Source: a virus
Length of the DNA: 64,000 bases
IMG/VR virus record: IMGVR_UViG_3300028558_000018
Span: 80,390-144,389 of that record
Strand: one strand, 5' to 3'
Shown here one piece after another: positions 8,910 through 16,909 of the stretch (its first letter is position 1; the number at the start of each line of letters is the position of its first letter). The notes below the pieces were generated by a model that made no database searches, was not told the DNA's origin, and was given only the letters and a program-made list of their open reading frames with translations. A program made the translations under genes and the position numbers.

Positions 8910-9699
8910 TTTTATCCTTTTTGTTTTCTGGTTTCCAGTCTAGTTTATTCCACTTAGCCCTGTTATCTTTTCTCCAAAGCGGTTGTAAATTAGTATAATG
9001 AAAACATTTTTCCCAAGATTCCGGTTTAGAAAAATCAAAAGAATCAATAGGTAAAATATGGTCCAAATTCCACCCGTCCGGTTTATTATTCCAGTTCTCC
9101 CAATTCATTCCGTCCCGCCACCGAGAAGATATATGATCCCTAAAAAATTCGATAGTGCATCCTAATAGTTCTAAAGTTTTCTTAATTTTATATCCTTTTT
9201 TAGCAGCGCGAACGGTTTCCGATCTAAGAGAATGTATTAATCTATACAGAGGATCGTTTTTTCTTTTTTCTCGCAGTCTATTTCTAGCCTGTTCGTTAAA
9301 TTTTTCTCTATTTTTTAAAATATATGCCTTTCTGCGCTCTTTATTCTTTTTCTGATATTCTTTTGCGTATTCTTTTCTTTTATCCGTCCGTTGATATTTT
9401 AGATAATAATCCTTCAGTTTCTCCGAATTATCTTCTCGCCATTTATCGTGATACGCCTTCATCTTATCCTTGTTTTTGATCTGATATTCGGCATTTTTCT
9501 TATTTATCTCCCTTTTATTGTTAATATAATATCTTTCTCGCGAGGCTTTTACTTTTTCTTTGTTTTCTTCTCCGTATTTTTTAACTCTAATTTTAACACA
9601 TGCCTTGCATTTGTTTTGGCGAGTGTAATATTCGCAAATAGGTTTCTTTACTTTGCATTCGGGGCATATTTTTTCTGGCGTTTCGGGTATATTATTCAT
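8896..9699 (-). CDS. HNH homing-type endonuclease with zinc ribbon
   Basis: 267 aa from ATG 9699. The N-terminus has a zinc ribbon (CPEC...CKAC) and residues 50-150 are a Y/N/K-rich repeated helical array. The C-terminus has the HNH core WNLDHILPIDSF followed by NLQPLWRKDNRAKWN, as in many free-standing phage HNH enzymes. It is wedged between the ERCC4 nuclease (ATGA overlap) and the terminase (14-nt overlap). HNH enzymes beside terminases can be selfish elements or assist packaging cleavage; sequence alone cannot decide. Confidence 0.9.
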   Translation of the reverse strand: MNNIPETPEKICPECKVKKPICEYYTRQNKCKACVKIRVKKYGEENKEKVKASRERYYINNKREINKKNAEYQIKNKDKMKAYHDKWREDNSEKLKDYYLKYQRTDKRKEYAKEYQKKNKERRKAYILKNREKFNEQARNRLREKRKNDPLYRLIHSLRSETVRAAKKGYKIKKTLELLGCTIEFFRDHISSRWRDGMNWENWNNKPDGWNLDHILPIDSFDFSKPESWEKCFHYTNLQPLWRKDNRAKWNKLDWKPENKKDKNGMD

Positions 9700-10628
9700 A
9701 ATAATTTGCAATCTAGATTATATTGAAGATCAAAGTTTTTAACAAATTTACCCATTTGAAAAATCTTCAAAACAATTTCTTCAGCGCGTTCTTTATCTAT
9801 AAATAAAAATTGAACATTATTAAACTCTTTGATTATCTCTCTCACATTTCCAAAAACATAATCAGGAGAGACTTTCGCATACCGCGTCTCAAATTGATAA
9901 TCAAAACCCAAAGCTTTAGAAAATGGCTTCAGAACAAGCACAACCATATAGTGCCCCGCCTCTTTGCATCGTTCAAATTCACGGCGCAATCTTTGGTAGT
10001 CTTTTCCAAAAGAAGTTACGAAGTCTGAAATTGATTTCTTTTCAATAAATATACCACTATTATATGGTTCGTTTATTGAATAATCACCATATTTTAAAGT
10101 TTTTAATTCCGATTTTACTTTATTAAATTTGATAATTTGCTGTTCCCTTGTATCAAAATTTACAACAGCTTTATCCAAATTATTATATTCAAATTGCAAT
10201 TCTTTCGTATAATCAAATTGAGCTTTTAATCCCATGTCTTCACAAATTTTGTTATAATCCCCAAATTCTTGAAAAAATTTAATAGTCGGGCATGGCAAAG
10301 ATTTTAGTTCCACCTGATGAAAAGCCTTCCTAACACCCTTTCTCGCGACCCTTTCTTTTAAATAATTTATACCAAATTCCAAGCCTTTCGCCGGATCATT
10401 TAGACAATACTTTTTCATATTGTTTTTGTGGACGAAACAAGTTGAAAAATATTGATTATAATTCTTAAATTCAATTTTCGCCCCCGTTAATAAATCATGG
10501 CGCGGATAATAATATAGATAATACGCGGCTTGGGTAATTTTTAATTTCCTCAAATGAGAGTTTAGTTCATTTAAATTATTATGAATTGAATTATCTCGTA
10601 AACAAACAAAATCTTTTGGTGCATTCAT
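9696..10628 (-). CDS. ERCC4-fold (XPF/Mus81-type) nuclease
   Basis: 310 aa from ATG 10628, immediately after the upstream stop. The C-terminal half fits an ERCC4 nuclease: FDTREQQ near residue 159, KYGDYSI near 181, IEKKSISDF near 197 (the ERK motif as EKK), and RLRREFERCKEAG. These acidic and basic residues bind the metal and cut branched or flapped DNA. The N-terminal 150 residues are unrecognised. Its place inside the packaging operon suggests trimming of branched replication DNA before packaging, which is inference. Confidence 0.8.
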   Translation of the reverse strand: MNAPKDFVCLRDNSIHNNLNELNSHLRKLKITQAAYYLYYYPRHDLLTGAKIEFKNYNQYFSTCFVHKNNMKKYCLNDPAKGLEFGINYLKERVARKGVRKAFHQVELKSLPCPTIKFFQEFGDYNKICEDMGLKAQFDYTKELQFEYNNLDKAVVNFDTREQQIIKFNKVKSELKTLKYGDYSINEPYNSGIFIEKKSISDFVTSFGKDYQRLRREFERCKEAGHYMVVLVLKPFSKALGFDYQFETRYAKVSPDYVFGNVREIIKEFNNVQFLFIDKERAEEIVLKIFQMGKFVKNFDLQYNLDCKLL

Positions 10629-10629
10629 A

Positions 10630-11742
10630 TTAACCAAATTTAGCACGGTTTTTCCCAAATCCGGCGATAAGCCCCACAACGTCATCCATAGAGGCAAGTT
10701 CGTCCACTTCAAGAGCCTCTAATGTTCGTTGCTTTTGGGCGATAACCGCCAATTGTTTCCGTGACTCCTCGTGTTTAAAGGCTTCAAGAAGATGCAACAT
10801 AGTCGCATTTTCTTGTTTGCGCTGATCTTGCCGTTCGTTTCTTGCCCCCACCAAACCTTCTTTCAATTTTTCAACGTGCTTTTTAGATTCTTTTAAGCTC
10901 TCTCTCATTTTAGCTACTTGATCTAAATCCGCGTAATTCAATTTTTTCGCCCCTTCCTCGGTAAGATTTTCATGAATTTTATCGTTATAAAGTTGAATCA
11001 TTCTATCTAGTTGTGAGCAATTAACAATCTCCGCGCACAAAGAAATGTAGGAGTCTAATTCCTCTGGAAGTAAGTCGGGCTTATCATAAGTAAATGAAAT
11101 ATATTGACTTTCCATTAATTCCCTGTCAATATCCTTTACGAATCTATTTTGTTGCTGAATATATCTATAACTGCGAATATAGGTTAATAATGCTGTTAAA
11201 TTCCTTAATTCGTCCGGCTTGATATTCTCGGCGTCTAAGAATTTTTTATTCTCCTTTTCTTTGCTCATTACGTAAGTATTAACTCTCGGGATAAGCCTCG
11301 CAATAGAAGTCACAGGCTTATATTCCACATCACTAACGAGTTTATCTTCAGGAGCTATATAACAAGGATTAATTTCCACCAACGCATTGCACACCGCCCG
11401 ATACTCGTTACTAGCGAAAGTAATATTGATATTGGGCCAAATTAATTTCGCCAACTCCAGAGGCTTCGTGTCTGGATTATTTTTAATCAAAGTCCGCGCA
11501 TCTTTATCAATAAAAGGCAACCCCTTGGCATCTTTACTGGTTTTAATTTTCGCATCTGGATCAACATTATCGACTATCCATTTTTTAACCGCCCGCGCCT
11601 CGGCATTATGCCCATTAAGATTTGGATCGTTAAAAACTCGTTGAGTCAACGTTAATAAATCTAACCTATCCCAATGTTCGCGAATAGTTTGCTCTTGTTC
11701 GGGAGAGAACTTAATATGAGCCGATTTACTTGGTGTAGCCAT
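10630..11742 (-). CDS. Hypothetical protein, possible terminase small subunit
   Basis: 370 aa, mostly helical. Residues 10-60 (FSPEQEQTIREHW...) look like a DNA-binding helix-turn-helix, and residues 270-345 form a K/E/R/Q-rich coiled coil. A DNA-binding head plus oligomerising coiled coil, upstream of the large terminase, is compatible with a small terminase, but it is longer than usual and two nuclease genes intervene. I do not recognise the family. Confidence 0.45.
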   Translation of the reverse strand: MATPSKSAHIKFSPEQEQTIREHWDRLDLLTLTQRVFNDPNLNGHNAEARAVKKWIVDNVDPDAKIKTSKDAKGLPFIDKDARTLIKNNPDTKPLELAKLIWPNINITFASNEYRAVCNALVEINPCYIAPEDKLVSDVEYKPVTSIARLIPRVNTYVMSKEKENKKFLDAENIKPDELRNLTALLTYIRSYRYIQQQNRFVKDIDRELMESQYISFTYDKPDLLPEELDSYISLCAEIVNCSQLDRMIQLYNDKIHENLTEEGAKKLNYADLDQVAKMRESLKESKKHVEKLKEGLVGARNERQDQRKQENATMLHLLEAFKHEESRKQLAVIAQKQRTLEALEVDELASMDDVVGLIAGFGKNRAKFG

Positions 11743-11744
11743 TT

Positions 11745-11996
11745 TTATTTAATTAAGCCGTGATATCGGGCAGATTTTATAATTTCTGGATGCTCCCACG
11801 GCATACAACCGGAGCTATCATTAATATCGTGCCATTGTTTATCCCCAAAAATCGCAAATGCCTTATATTGGACTTCTCCGCCTCGACGGGAACGTAATAG
11901 ACAATACCAATCCGTTCTATCGGGTCTATATCCCGTTATTTCTTTCCAAACGTAAAAATGGAATTTATCAATAATATATTTCAAACAAAATTTCAT
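11745..11996 (-). CDS. Small hypothetical protein
   Basis: 83 aa, aromatic and basic (WKEITGYRPDRTDWYCLLRSRRGGE). It sits between the sigma factor and the 370-aa gene with 2-nt gaps on both sides, so it belongs to the same operon. Function unknown. Confidence 0.7.
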   Translation of the reverse strand: MKFCLKYIIDKFHFYVWKEITGYRPDRTDWYCLLRSRRGGEVQYKAFAIFGDKQWHDINDSSGCMPWEHPEIIKSARYHGLIK

Positions 11997-11998
11997 AA

Positions 11999-12676
11999 TT
12001 ATACTATATCTTCTTTGGTTAAAATCTTTTTAGCGGCTTCTAAAATAACGTCTTTATAATTCTTGATTTGACGATAGCCGGGTTTTCGCCCTTCTTCATT
12101 GGTTTTAAAATTCATTTTTTCCGCCACATATTCATCGGTTTGATTTTCAATATATAGCATCTTAAATACTTGATACTGTGAGTGGTTAAGAATCTTTTTA
12201 AGTTCAATCTCCAAAAGCACTTTCGCGCCCTCTATATCAAAGAACTTACTTGAAATATTGCTCACTTCGTCAGTGTGATTCTCAATACTCACCGGAAGTT
12301 TAATGTCAAATGCATGTTTTTTGCCCTTTGCCCAATTTTTAAACATTGGACACTCACTACATTGTTGATGAGAAGGAGTAAAACGACAAAACGTATCACC
12401 TTCATTGCCCGCGCACTTTACACAAGGTTTGGTTAAATTGGCATAAGAATCTCGAATGATATTGATCAGCGCCCGCGTAATTACTCTATTAACCCAAGGC
12501 GCGAAATCTCTTTGTTGGTCCCATTTAGAGAATTTTTTCCAAATATGGAGCCTAAGAGACTGCGAAACATCCTCAAATTCCAAATGGGTATATTTCCATT
12601 TATTGCGCCGCTTTCTTATTTCTCCATCGATGATTTTAGATAAGTCTTCATAGCGTTTGGGTAAAATGATTTCCAT
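11999..12676 (-). CDS. Sigma-70 family RNA polymerase sigma factor with a cysteine-rich insert
   Basis: 225 aa. Residues 10-80 resemble sigma region 2 (LEFEDVSQSLRLHIWKKF, then FAPWVNRVITRALINIIRD), and residues 165-215 fit a region 4 helix-turn-helix. Between them five cysteines (85, 88, 97, 106, 109) form a probable zinc-binding insert. Phage sigma factors redirect host polymerase to late promoters. It is the second gene of an operon behind a TTGACG/TAACAT promoter and upstream of the head genes, an obvious place for a late-gene switch. Confidence 0.8.
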   Translation of the reverse strand: MEIILPKRYEDLSKIIDGEIRKRRNKWKYTHLEFEDVSQSLRLHIWKKFSKWDQQRDFAPWVNRVITRALINIIRDSYANLTKPCVKCAGNEGDTFCRFTPSHQQCSECPMFKNWAKGKKHAFDIKLPVSIENHTDEVSNISSKFFDIEGAKVLLEIELKKILNHSQYQVFKMLYIENQTDEYVAEKMNFKTNEEGRKPGYRQIKNYKDVILEAAKKILTKEDIV

Positions 12677-12682
12677 ATAATA

Positions 12683-13153
12683 TTATTCGCCAACATCCGT
12701 TGCGATTTGTTTTCTCATACTTTGTTGAGCGTCGGCGAGAATTTTTTGCACGTCAAATTGCCCACCATTAGAACGTTCGCCCGCTTCTCTATCAACTGGC
12801 GCGGTTGCTAATTCTTCAAACTTCATCTTGCGAGAGCTACCTTGAATTGATGCTTTGATTTCGAAAACTTCTGGCACAACATAATCTTCATTTTCAATTG
12901 GTTCGCCAAATTCATCAAACATGGGGCGGCGAGTTCTCGGTTGCTGATAATATTGCGGGACAGACTTCGCTCTGGGGGTCTGTGTTTGGGGCTGAAAAAC
13001 TTGGGCGGGGGCATTTGGCGTAATGATTTTCGCCGCGACACCTTTAAATGCCGAATCAAAAGGTTCGCCGCAGTGAGAACAGAATTTGGGTTTCATCCCT
13101 TCATAAGAAGTCGCCTTGGCGCAAGAAGAATTAGAACAGAATAGCTTAGACAT
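12683..13153 (-). CDS. Zinc-ribbon protein, first gene of the sigma operon
   Basis: 156 aa. Cys 6, 11, 25 and 28 (KFCSHCGEPF) form an N-terminal zinc ribbon; a Pro/Gln-rich middle and a short charged tail follow. Six nt separate it from the sigma gene. A transcription partner of the sigma factor is a reasonable guess from linkage. Confidence 0.7.
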   Translation of the reverse strand: MSKLFCSNSSCAKATSYEGMKPKFCSHCGEPFDSAFKGVAAKIITPNAPAQVFQPQTQTPRAKSVPQYYQQPRTRRPMFDEFGEPIENEDYVVPEVFEIKASIQGSSRKMKFEELATAPVDREAGERSNGGQFDVQKILADAQQSMRKQIATDVGE

Positions 13154-13173
13154 AATAGAATTGGTTATAAACT

Positions 13174-13202
13174 ATGTTATAGAAATTTCATATAAGCGTC
13201 AA
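13174..13202 (-). promoter_or_regulatory. Host-type promoter of the zinc-ribbon/sigma operon
   Basis: TTGACG (13197-13202), 17 nt, TAACAT (13174-13179), 20 nt before the ATG at 13153. It is one of very few TTGAC promoters inside the virion-gene half. Confidence 0.65.
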
Positions 13203-13213
13203 AATTAAACGCG

Positions 13214-13245
13214 AAAAAGGTGTAGCCCAATAATAGAGCTACACC
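13214..13245 (-). terminator. Terminator after the small membrane gene
   Basis: GGTGTAGC/GCTACACC perfect 8-bp stem with an 11-nt loop and five T on the minus strand. It separates the fibre/lipoprotein transcript from the sigma operon. Confidence 0.85.
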
Positions 13246-13281
13246 AATTTTGATATAGTGTGAAACTTAACTACTTGATAA

Positions 13282-13455
13282 TTAGAGCTTTTTTACGCCG
13301 TCTGAGACAGATTTGGCGGCGGAAACCACCGAGCTAGTGACAGATTTTGCGGCGTCTAGCCCCGCGTTGATGCGTTTGGCATTTTTCTTTTCAACGAGAA
13401 TACCAGCAGCGAAAGCGGTAGCGAGGGCGAGAACTGAGATAATGAATAGAGTCAT
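13282..13455 (-). CDS. 57-aa single-pass membrane protein
   Basis: MTLFIISVLALATAFAAGIL forms one membrane helix, followed by a basic turn (VEKKNAKR) and an amphipathic Ala/Ser/Val tail with a repeated AAKSV motif. Size and topology would suit a holin or another small envelope protein, and a lipoprotein gene lies just upstream, but the lysozyme is 14 kb away. Its GC-rich codons suggest good expression. A terminator follows. Confidence 0.7.
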   Translation of the reverse strand: MTLFIISVLALATAFAAGILVEKKNAKRINAGLDAAKSVTSSVVSAAKSVSDGVKKL

Positions 13456-13466
13456 AGTAATATTGA

Positions 13467-13480
13467 GTTAAGGTTAAAAT
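13467..13480 (-). promoter_or_regulatory. Shared 14-nt motif, possible late-promoter element, copy 2
   Basis: GTTAAGGTTAAAAT, identical to 3371-3384, here 11 nt before the ATG at 13455. Confidence 0.3.
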
Positions 13481-13526
13481 GAGATAACCACGATGAAGCT
13501 CATTGTGAAATGTGACAAAATTGTAA

Positions 13527-14567
13527 TTATAGTGAATCAGTTTTTTTAAGCACGGCATCAATATGATCCATAGCTTTAACATCAGGAACAGTTGACCCGT
13601 CTTTCGTATACTTAGTTTGCCACTCGCTTAACACGGGTGCGACTTCTTTAAATACTTCAGGTTTATTAACTTTGATATCTTGAATAGCACGGTAAGTATT
13701 TGATGCGGCGCGATTTGCAACAACTATATCATAAGCGACCCAAATAATTAAAATTGTAAACAGAACACACGCAACAGTTGTTATAACCCATTGAGGAATT
13801 AACACTATGCCAATTGCGATTCCCAAACTAACCGCCGCGCCGATGCCGAATTGTTTTTTCAACACGGGGGCAAATATTGCGGCGATGCCAAGAGCGATTC
13901 CCACAAAAGTAAATATTCCAATTAACCACATACGCTCTTTGTTTCTTGCTTCTTTACTTTTTAAGTCTTCGTTTTGCTGAGAGATAATTTTCCCATTGGC
14001 GTCATTTAATTTAGATTGTGCGGCACTAATTTTTTCATCGTTTATTTTCTCAATATCTTGCTTATCTTTAATAACTTGAGTAACTTTTTTAGTTTTTTCA
14101 TCTAGCAATTTATGCGCGGCCCCAGCTTCATCCAGAGTAGCATTTAATCTTTTTTGTAAATCTTCATTAGTTACCTTCGCAATATCCAGTTCTTTTTTTA
14201 ACAATTCTTGTTGTTTTAACACTCCATCTACAGAAGGTTTAGGCCCAAATGCAGCGGCGGCAATGACATGAGTAGAAGCAATTTCTACGGGACGACTTTT
14301 AATAGTTTCTACTTCTAAAGCTATTTGCGCGCCATATAATTCATCAGCATTTTGTTGGAAATTTCCTTCTAATTGTTCCATTTCGGAATCTTTCGCGGCG
14401 AGAATTTTTTGATTAGCCAATTCTATATCATGTTGTTTCTTTTCAATGACCAAACTTAGTTCTTGCGCGGCTTTTGATTTTTCCACATAGCCCAATTTAG
14501 AACTAATAGAGTTACAACCGGAAAGAAGAACAAAAAAGCTAAATAAGATTATTTTTGATAAATTCAT
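13527..14567 (-). CDS. Lipoprotein with periplasmic coiled coil and three membrane helices
   Basis: 346 aa. The signal peptide ends in a lipobox (FFVLLSGC, Cys 18). Residues 25-200 are a long K/E/Q coiled coil and residues about 205-290 hold three strongly hydrophobic helices. The product would be tethered at both ends to membranes, which recalls spanins or superinfection-exclusion proteins but matches neither closely. It is transcribed after the fibre genes. Confidence 0.6.
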   Translation of the reverse strand: MNLSKIILFSFFVLLSGCNSISSKLGYVEKSKAAQELSLVIEKKQHDIELANQKILAAKDSEMEQLEGNFQQNADELYGAQIALEVETIKSRPVEIASTHVIAAAAFGPKPSVDGVLKQQELLKKELDIAKVTNEDLQKRLNATLDEAGAAHKLLDEKTKKVTQVIKDKQDIEKINDEKISAAQSKLNDANGKIISQQNEDLKSKEARNKERMWLIGIFTFVGIALGIAAIFAPVLKKQFGIGAAVSLGIAIGIVLIPQWVITTVACVLFTILIIWVAYDIVVANRAASNTYRAIQDIKVNKPEVFKEVAPVLSEWQTKYTKDGSTVPDVKAMDHIDAVLKKTDSL

Positions 14568-14578
14568 ATTATCAAATA

Positions 14579-15034
14579 TTAAACAATGGGCTTATCTGGT
14601 AAAACAGGTAATGCCGTAATATAATTCTCTAAAGTAGGCTCAACTAATCCATTTTCTACCTTCGTGCGAAAATTATCCGCCGCCGTCCATTCCGCAGAAC
14701 GAGCGTTGAAACCAGCGGTTCCCTCGGCGTTAAATCTTGGGTTTAAATCTCCTTTATAAGAAACTAATGAAACTATATCATCGTAGCCCCAAGATTTTGC
14801 TAAAGCATCTAAACGGTTTTGAGAGTAATTTTCGCACGTAATAACTAGCTGTCGCATGAAATCTTCAGATGATTGAACAACGGGGGCGGGCGTCCATCCT
14901 GCGGCAAGTTGAGTAGAAACCCATATTTTAACGTTTTCTTCTGTGCTAGGTTCGTAACCAGAAGGACACAAATTAGCATAAGTTTTTGCTATAAGCGTTT
15001 GTGGATTTGGGTTTTTTTGTATAAAAAGTGGCAT
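14579..15034 (-). CDS. Putative tail-fibre assembly or accessory protein
   Basis: 151 aa from ATG 15034, chosen because GGAGG lies 10 nt upstream, one of the clearest SD sequences in the window; the ATG follows the fibre stop by 4 nt. The sequence is acidic and helical (STEENVKIWVSTQLAAGW...). A small gene coupled to a fibre gene often encodes its chaperone, but I see no diagnostic motif. Confidence 0.6.
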   Translation of the reverse strand: MPLFIQKNPNPQTLIAKTYANLCPSGYEPSTEENVKIWVSTQLAAGWTPAPVVQSSEDFMRQLVITCENYSQNRLDALAKSWGYDDIVSLVSYKGDLNPRFNAEGTAGFNARSAEWTAADNFRTKVENGLVEPTLENYITALPVLPDKPIV

Positions 15035-15038
15035 AGGA

Positions 15039-16826
15039 TTAACCTCCAAGTATAAAGACATTACGGACTATTGATATACGATGTTGTGCAGCATCAGCGC
15101 CGTTAGTAATATTCAGAACAACGTTATTATCACCATTATTGCCTATAGTTGTGGGCGCTCCGGCTGCTCCGCTCCAAAGAAGTGTGTTAAATTTTCCATA
15201 AACCGAAACATTCCCACCACTTATTGTCATGTAAGCTCCAGACATATTGACGGTATCAACACCCGTATCAGTTTGTGTGAGTGTTGTTCCGTCGTGGGCA
15301 ACCACCCACATACGGGCATTTCTAAATTCAAGAACAACACCCCTAGTAGCGGGTTGCCCAAACCCCAGTGGTTTAATTCCTATTCTAAATATACCGTTTG
15401 CTGTCTGAAAAACGTAATACCAAGAGAAAAATAATGTTATAGGTTTGGTCCAATCAACACCTGAATTAGAACCCGCCCCCGCCACACTTGCATTTGTGAA
15501 TGAGACAAAGCTCATTCCCGTTGTGCTCGTAGAATTGGCCGTTGTTCCGCTTTGCAGGTTTATATCGCCCGCAACTCCAGCGCCACACGATGCGGTGCCA
15601 GTATTAGTGGGTGTGGGAAGAAGAAGATCACGAATGCGATATTGCTGTATCAAATCAATGAGCACAAGTGATGTAACAGCTTTGGTGTTATCGGAAAATC
15701 CACGGACGTCGGCTGACGTAGCAAGGCCAGCTACTTCTCCTTGGCTCCCCGTAGTAGCAATAGTATTTACGATTTTAGCAAAACTTACACTTGTAGTATC
15801 AATAGTAATCGCTCCAGTAGTATTAATTTTCCAAGTGGTTCCGCCCCCCGAAGTCCCGCTAGTTATAAAAATATTCGCCCCATAAAACGCTTGCCCAGTG
15901 TTGCCACTAGAATACCAATTTGGGCGAGTCCAATTACCGGAATTCGTTACCCACGGACCATTTTGCGCTCCGGTTGTTTGGGCGGTAAGTAATACACTAT
16001 CTATTCCCGTTCTTGGAGTCGCGCCATCATTAGAAGAAACACCCGAGCGAGAAACAACATTTCCAGTGTATACGCTTAAACAATTGTATGCGCCAAGATA
16101 AATTGCGCCGGAACTAATATTTGAAGCATAAGGAATCGAAGAAATGAACCCGCTAGGATTATTCCCTCCGTAATAGCGAGAGTCCCCGCTTGTTAACGGA
16201 ATATAACCGCTAGGATTACTAGATTTTGGATAATATCTTAAATCTGCATTTCCAGTAGAAATCAACCCACTAGAATTAATCAAATTGATTTCACCTTGTA
16301 AATAGCCAGAAGAGGAGGTTAGATCGCCGCTGGAAGAGTAATTATTAGGATTATATGAGGGGTAGAAATTACCCGTTTGAGAAGCTAATAAACGATTATT
16401 AATATCATTTTGTAAATTTCCACTTATTAAACTCAAATCTCCACTGGTTGAATAATGGGAGGGATTATCTTTGGTATAATAATTTCCCGTTTGCCCATTT
16501 AATTGAGCGATTTCATTTTGCAGCGTTTGCCCCGTTGACTCCAAAGAAGTTACGAGAGCGTAAGGTGTTAAACTCGAAGAACTTATATATCCAGAAGGAT
16601 TACTACGTAAATAATACTCGCCAGTTTGACTATTTAACAAATTAATTTCACTTTGCAAAAATCCACTTGTCCCCGTGCTATTATCAAAATAATATTTTAA
16701 CGTCGCGGGATTTATCGCCGCGTCTTCGATTAATCCAGAAATAACCTCTCCGGAAGTAGCAAAATGGATTACTCCCTCGGCAGTATAACTCGCAGTAGGA
16801 ATGGGCTGGAAAATCTTATAGGACAT
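15039..16826 (-). CDS. Tail fibre with tandem repeats
   Basis: 595 aa. Residues 1-35 (FQPIPTASYTAEGVIHFAT) match the start of the other fibre and resemble T-even-type fibre repeats, probably the attachment end. Residues 50-240 hold about seven imperfect repeats of the type LxSQTGxYYxxxNPSGY separated by short LQxEIN helices, typical of a slender trimeric shaft. The last 160 residues are beta-rich and could be the receptor-binding tip. Confidence 0.8.
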   Translation of the reverse strand: MSYKIFQPIPTASYTAEGVIHFATSGEVISGLIEDAAINPATLKYYFDNSTGTSGFLQSEINLLNSQTGEYYLRSNPSGYISSSSLTPYALVTSLESTGQTLQNEIAQLNGQTGNYYTKDNPSHYSTSGDLSLISGNLQNDINNRLLASQTGNFYPSYNPNNYSSSGDLTSSSGYLQGEINLINSSGLISTGNADLRYYPKSSNPSGYIPLTSGDSRYYGGNNPSGFISSIPYASNISSGAIYLGAYNCLSVYTGNVVSRSGVSSNDGATPRTGIDSVLLTAQTTGAQNGPWVTNSGNWTRPNWYSSGNTGQAFYGANIFITSGTSGGGTTWKINTTGAITIDTTSVSFAKIVNTIATTGSQGEVAGLATSADVRGFSDNTKAVTSLVLIDLIQQYRIRDLLLPTPTNTGTASCGAGVAGDINLQSGTTANSTSTTGMSFVSFTNASVAGAGSNSGVDWTKPITLFFSWYYVFQTANGIFRIGIKPLGFGQPATRGVVLEFRNARMWVVAHDGTTLTQTDTGVDTVNMSGAYMTISGGNVSVYGKFNTLLWSGAAGAPTTIGNNGDNNVVLNITNGADAAQHRISIVRNVFILGG

Positions 16827-16909
16827 TGGAGTTGAATATTAATTACCCATTACAGAGCGATAAGGGAAAGGGAAAATAATTGAATAATGTTAAAATTAAT
16901 ATAATAATA

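Noticed and set aside
10630-10712. Upstream extension of the ERCC4 gene
   Set aside because: The 28-residue extension overlaps the end of the upstream gene, while ATG 10628 follows its stop codon directly.
13282-14567. Firm holin/spanin assignment
   Set aside because: Topology is compatible but the lysozyme is distant and no family motif was seen.
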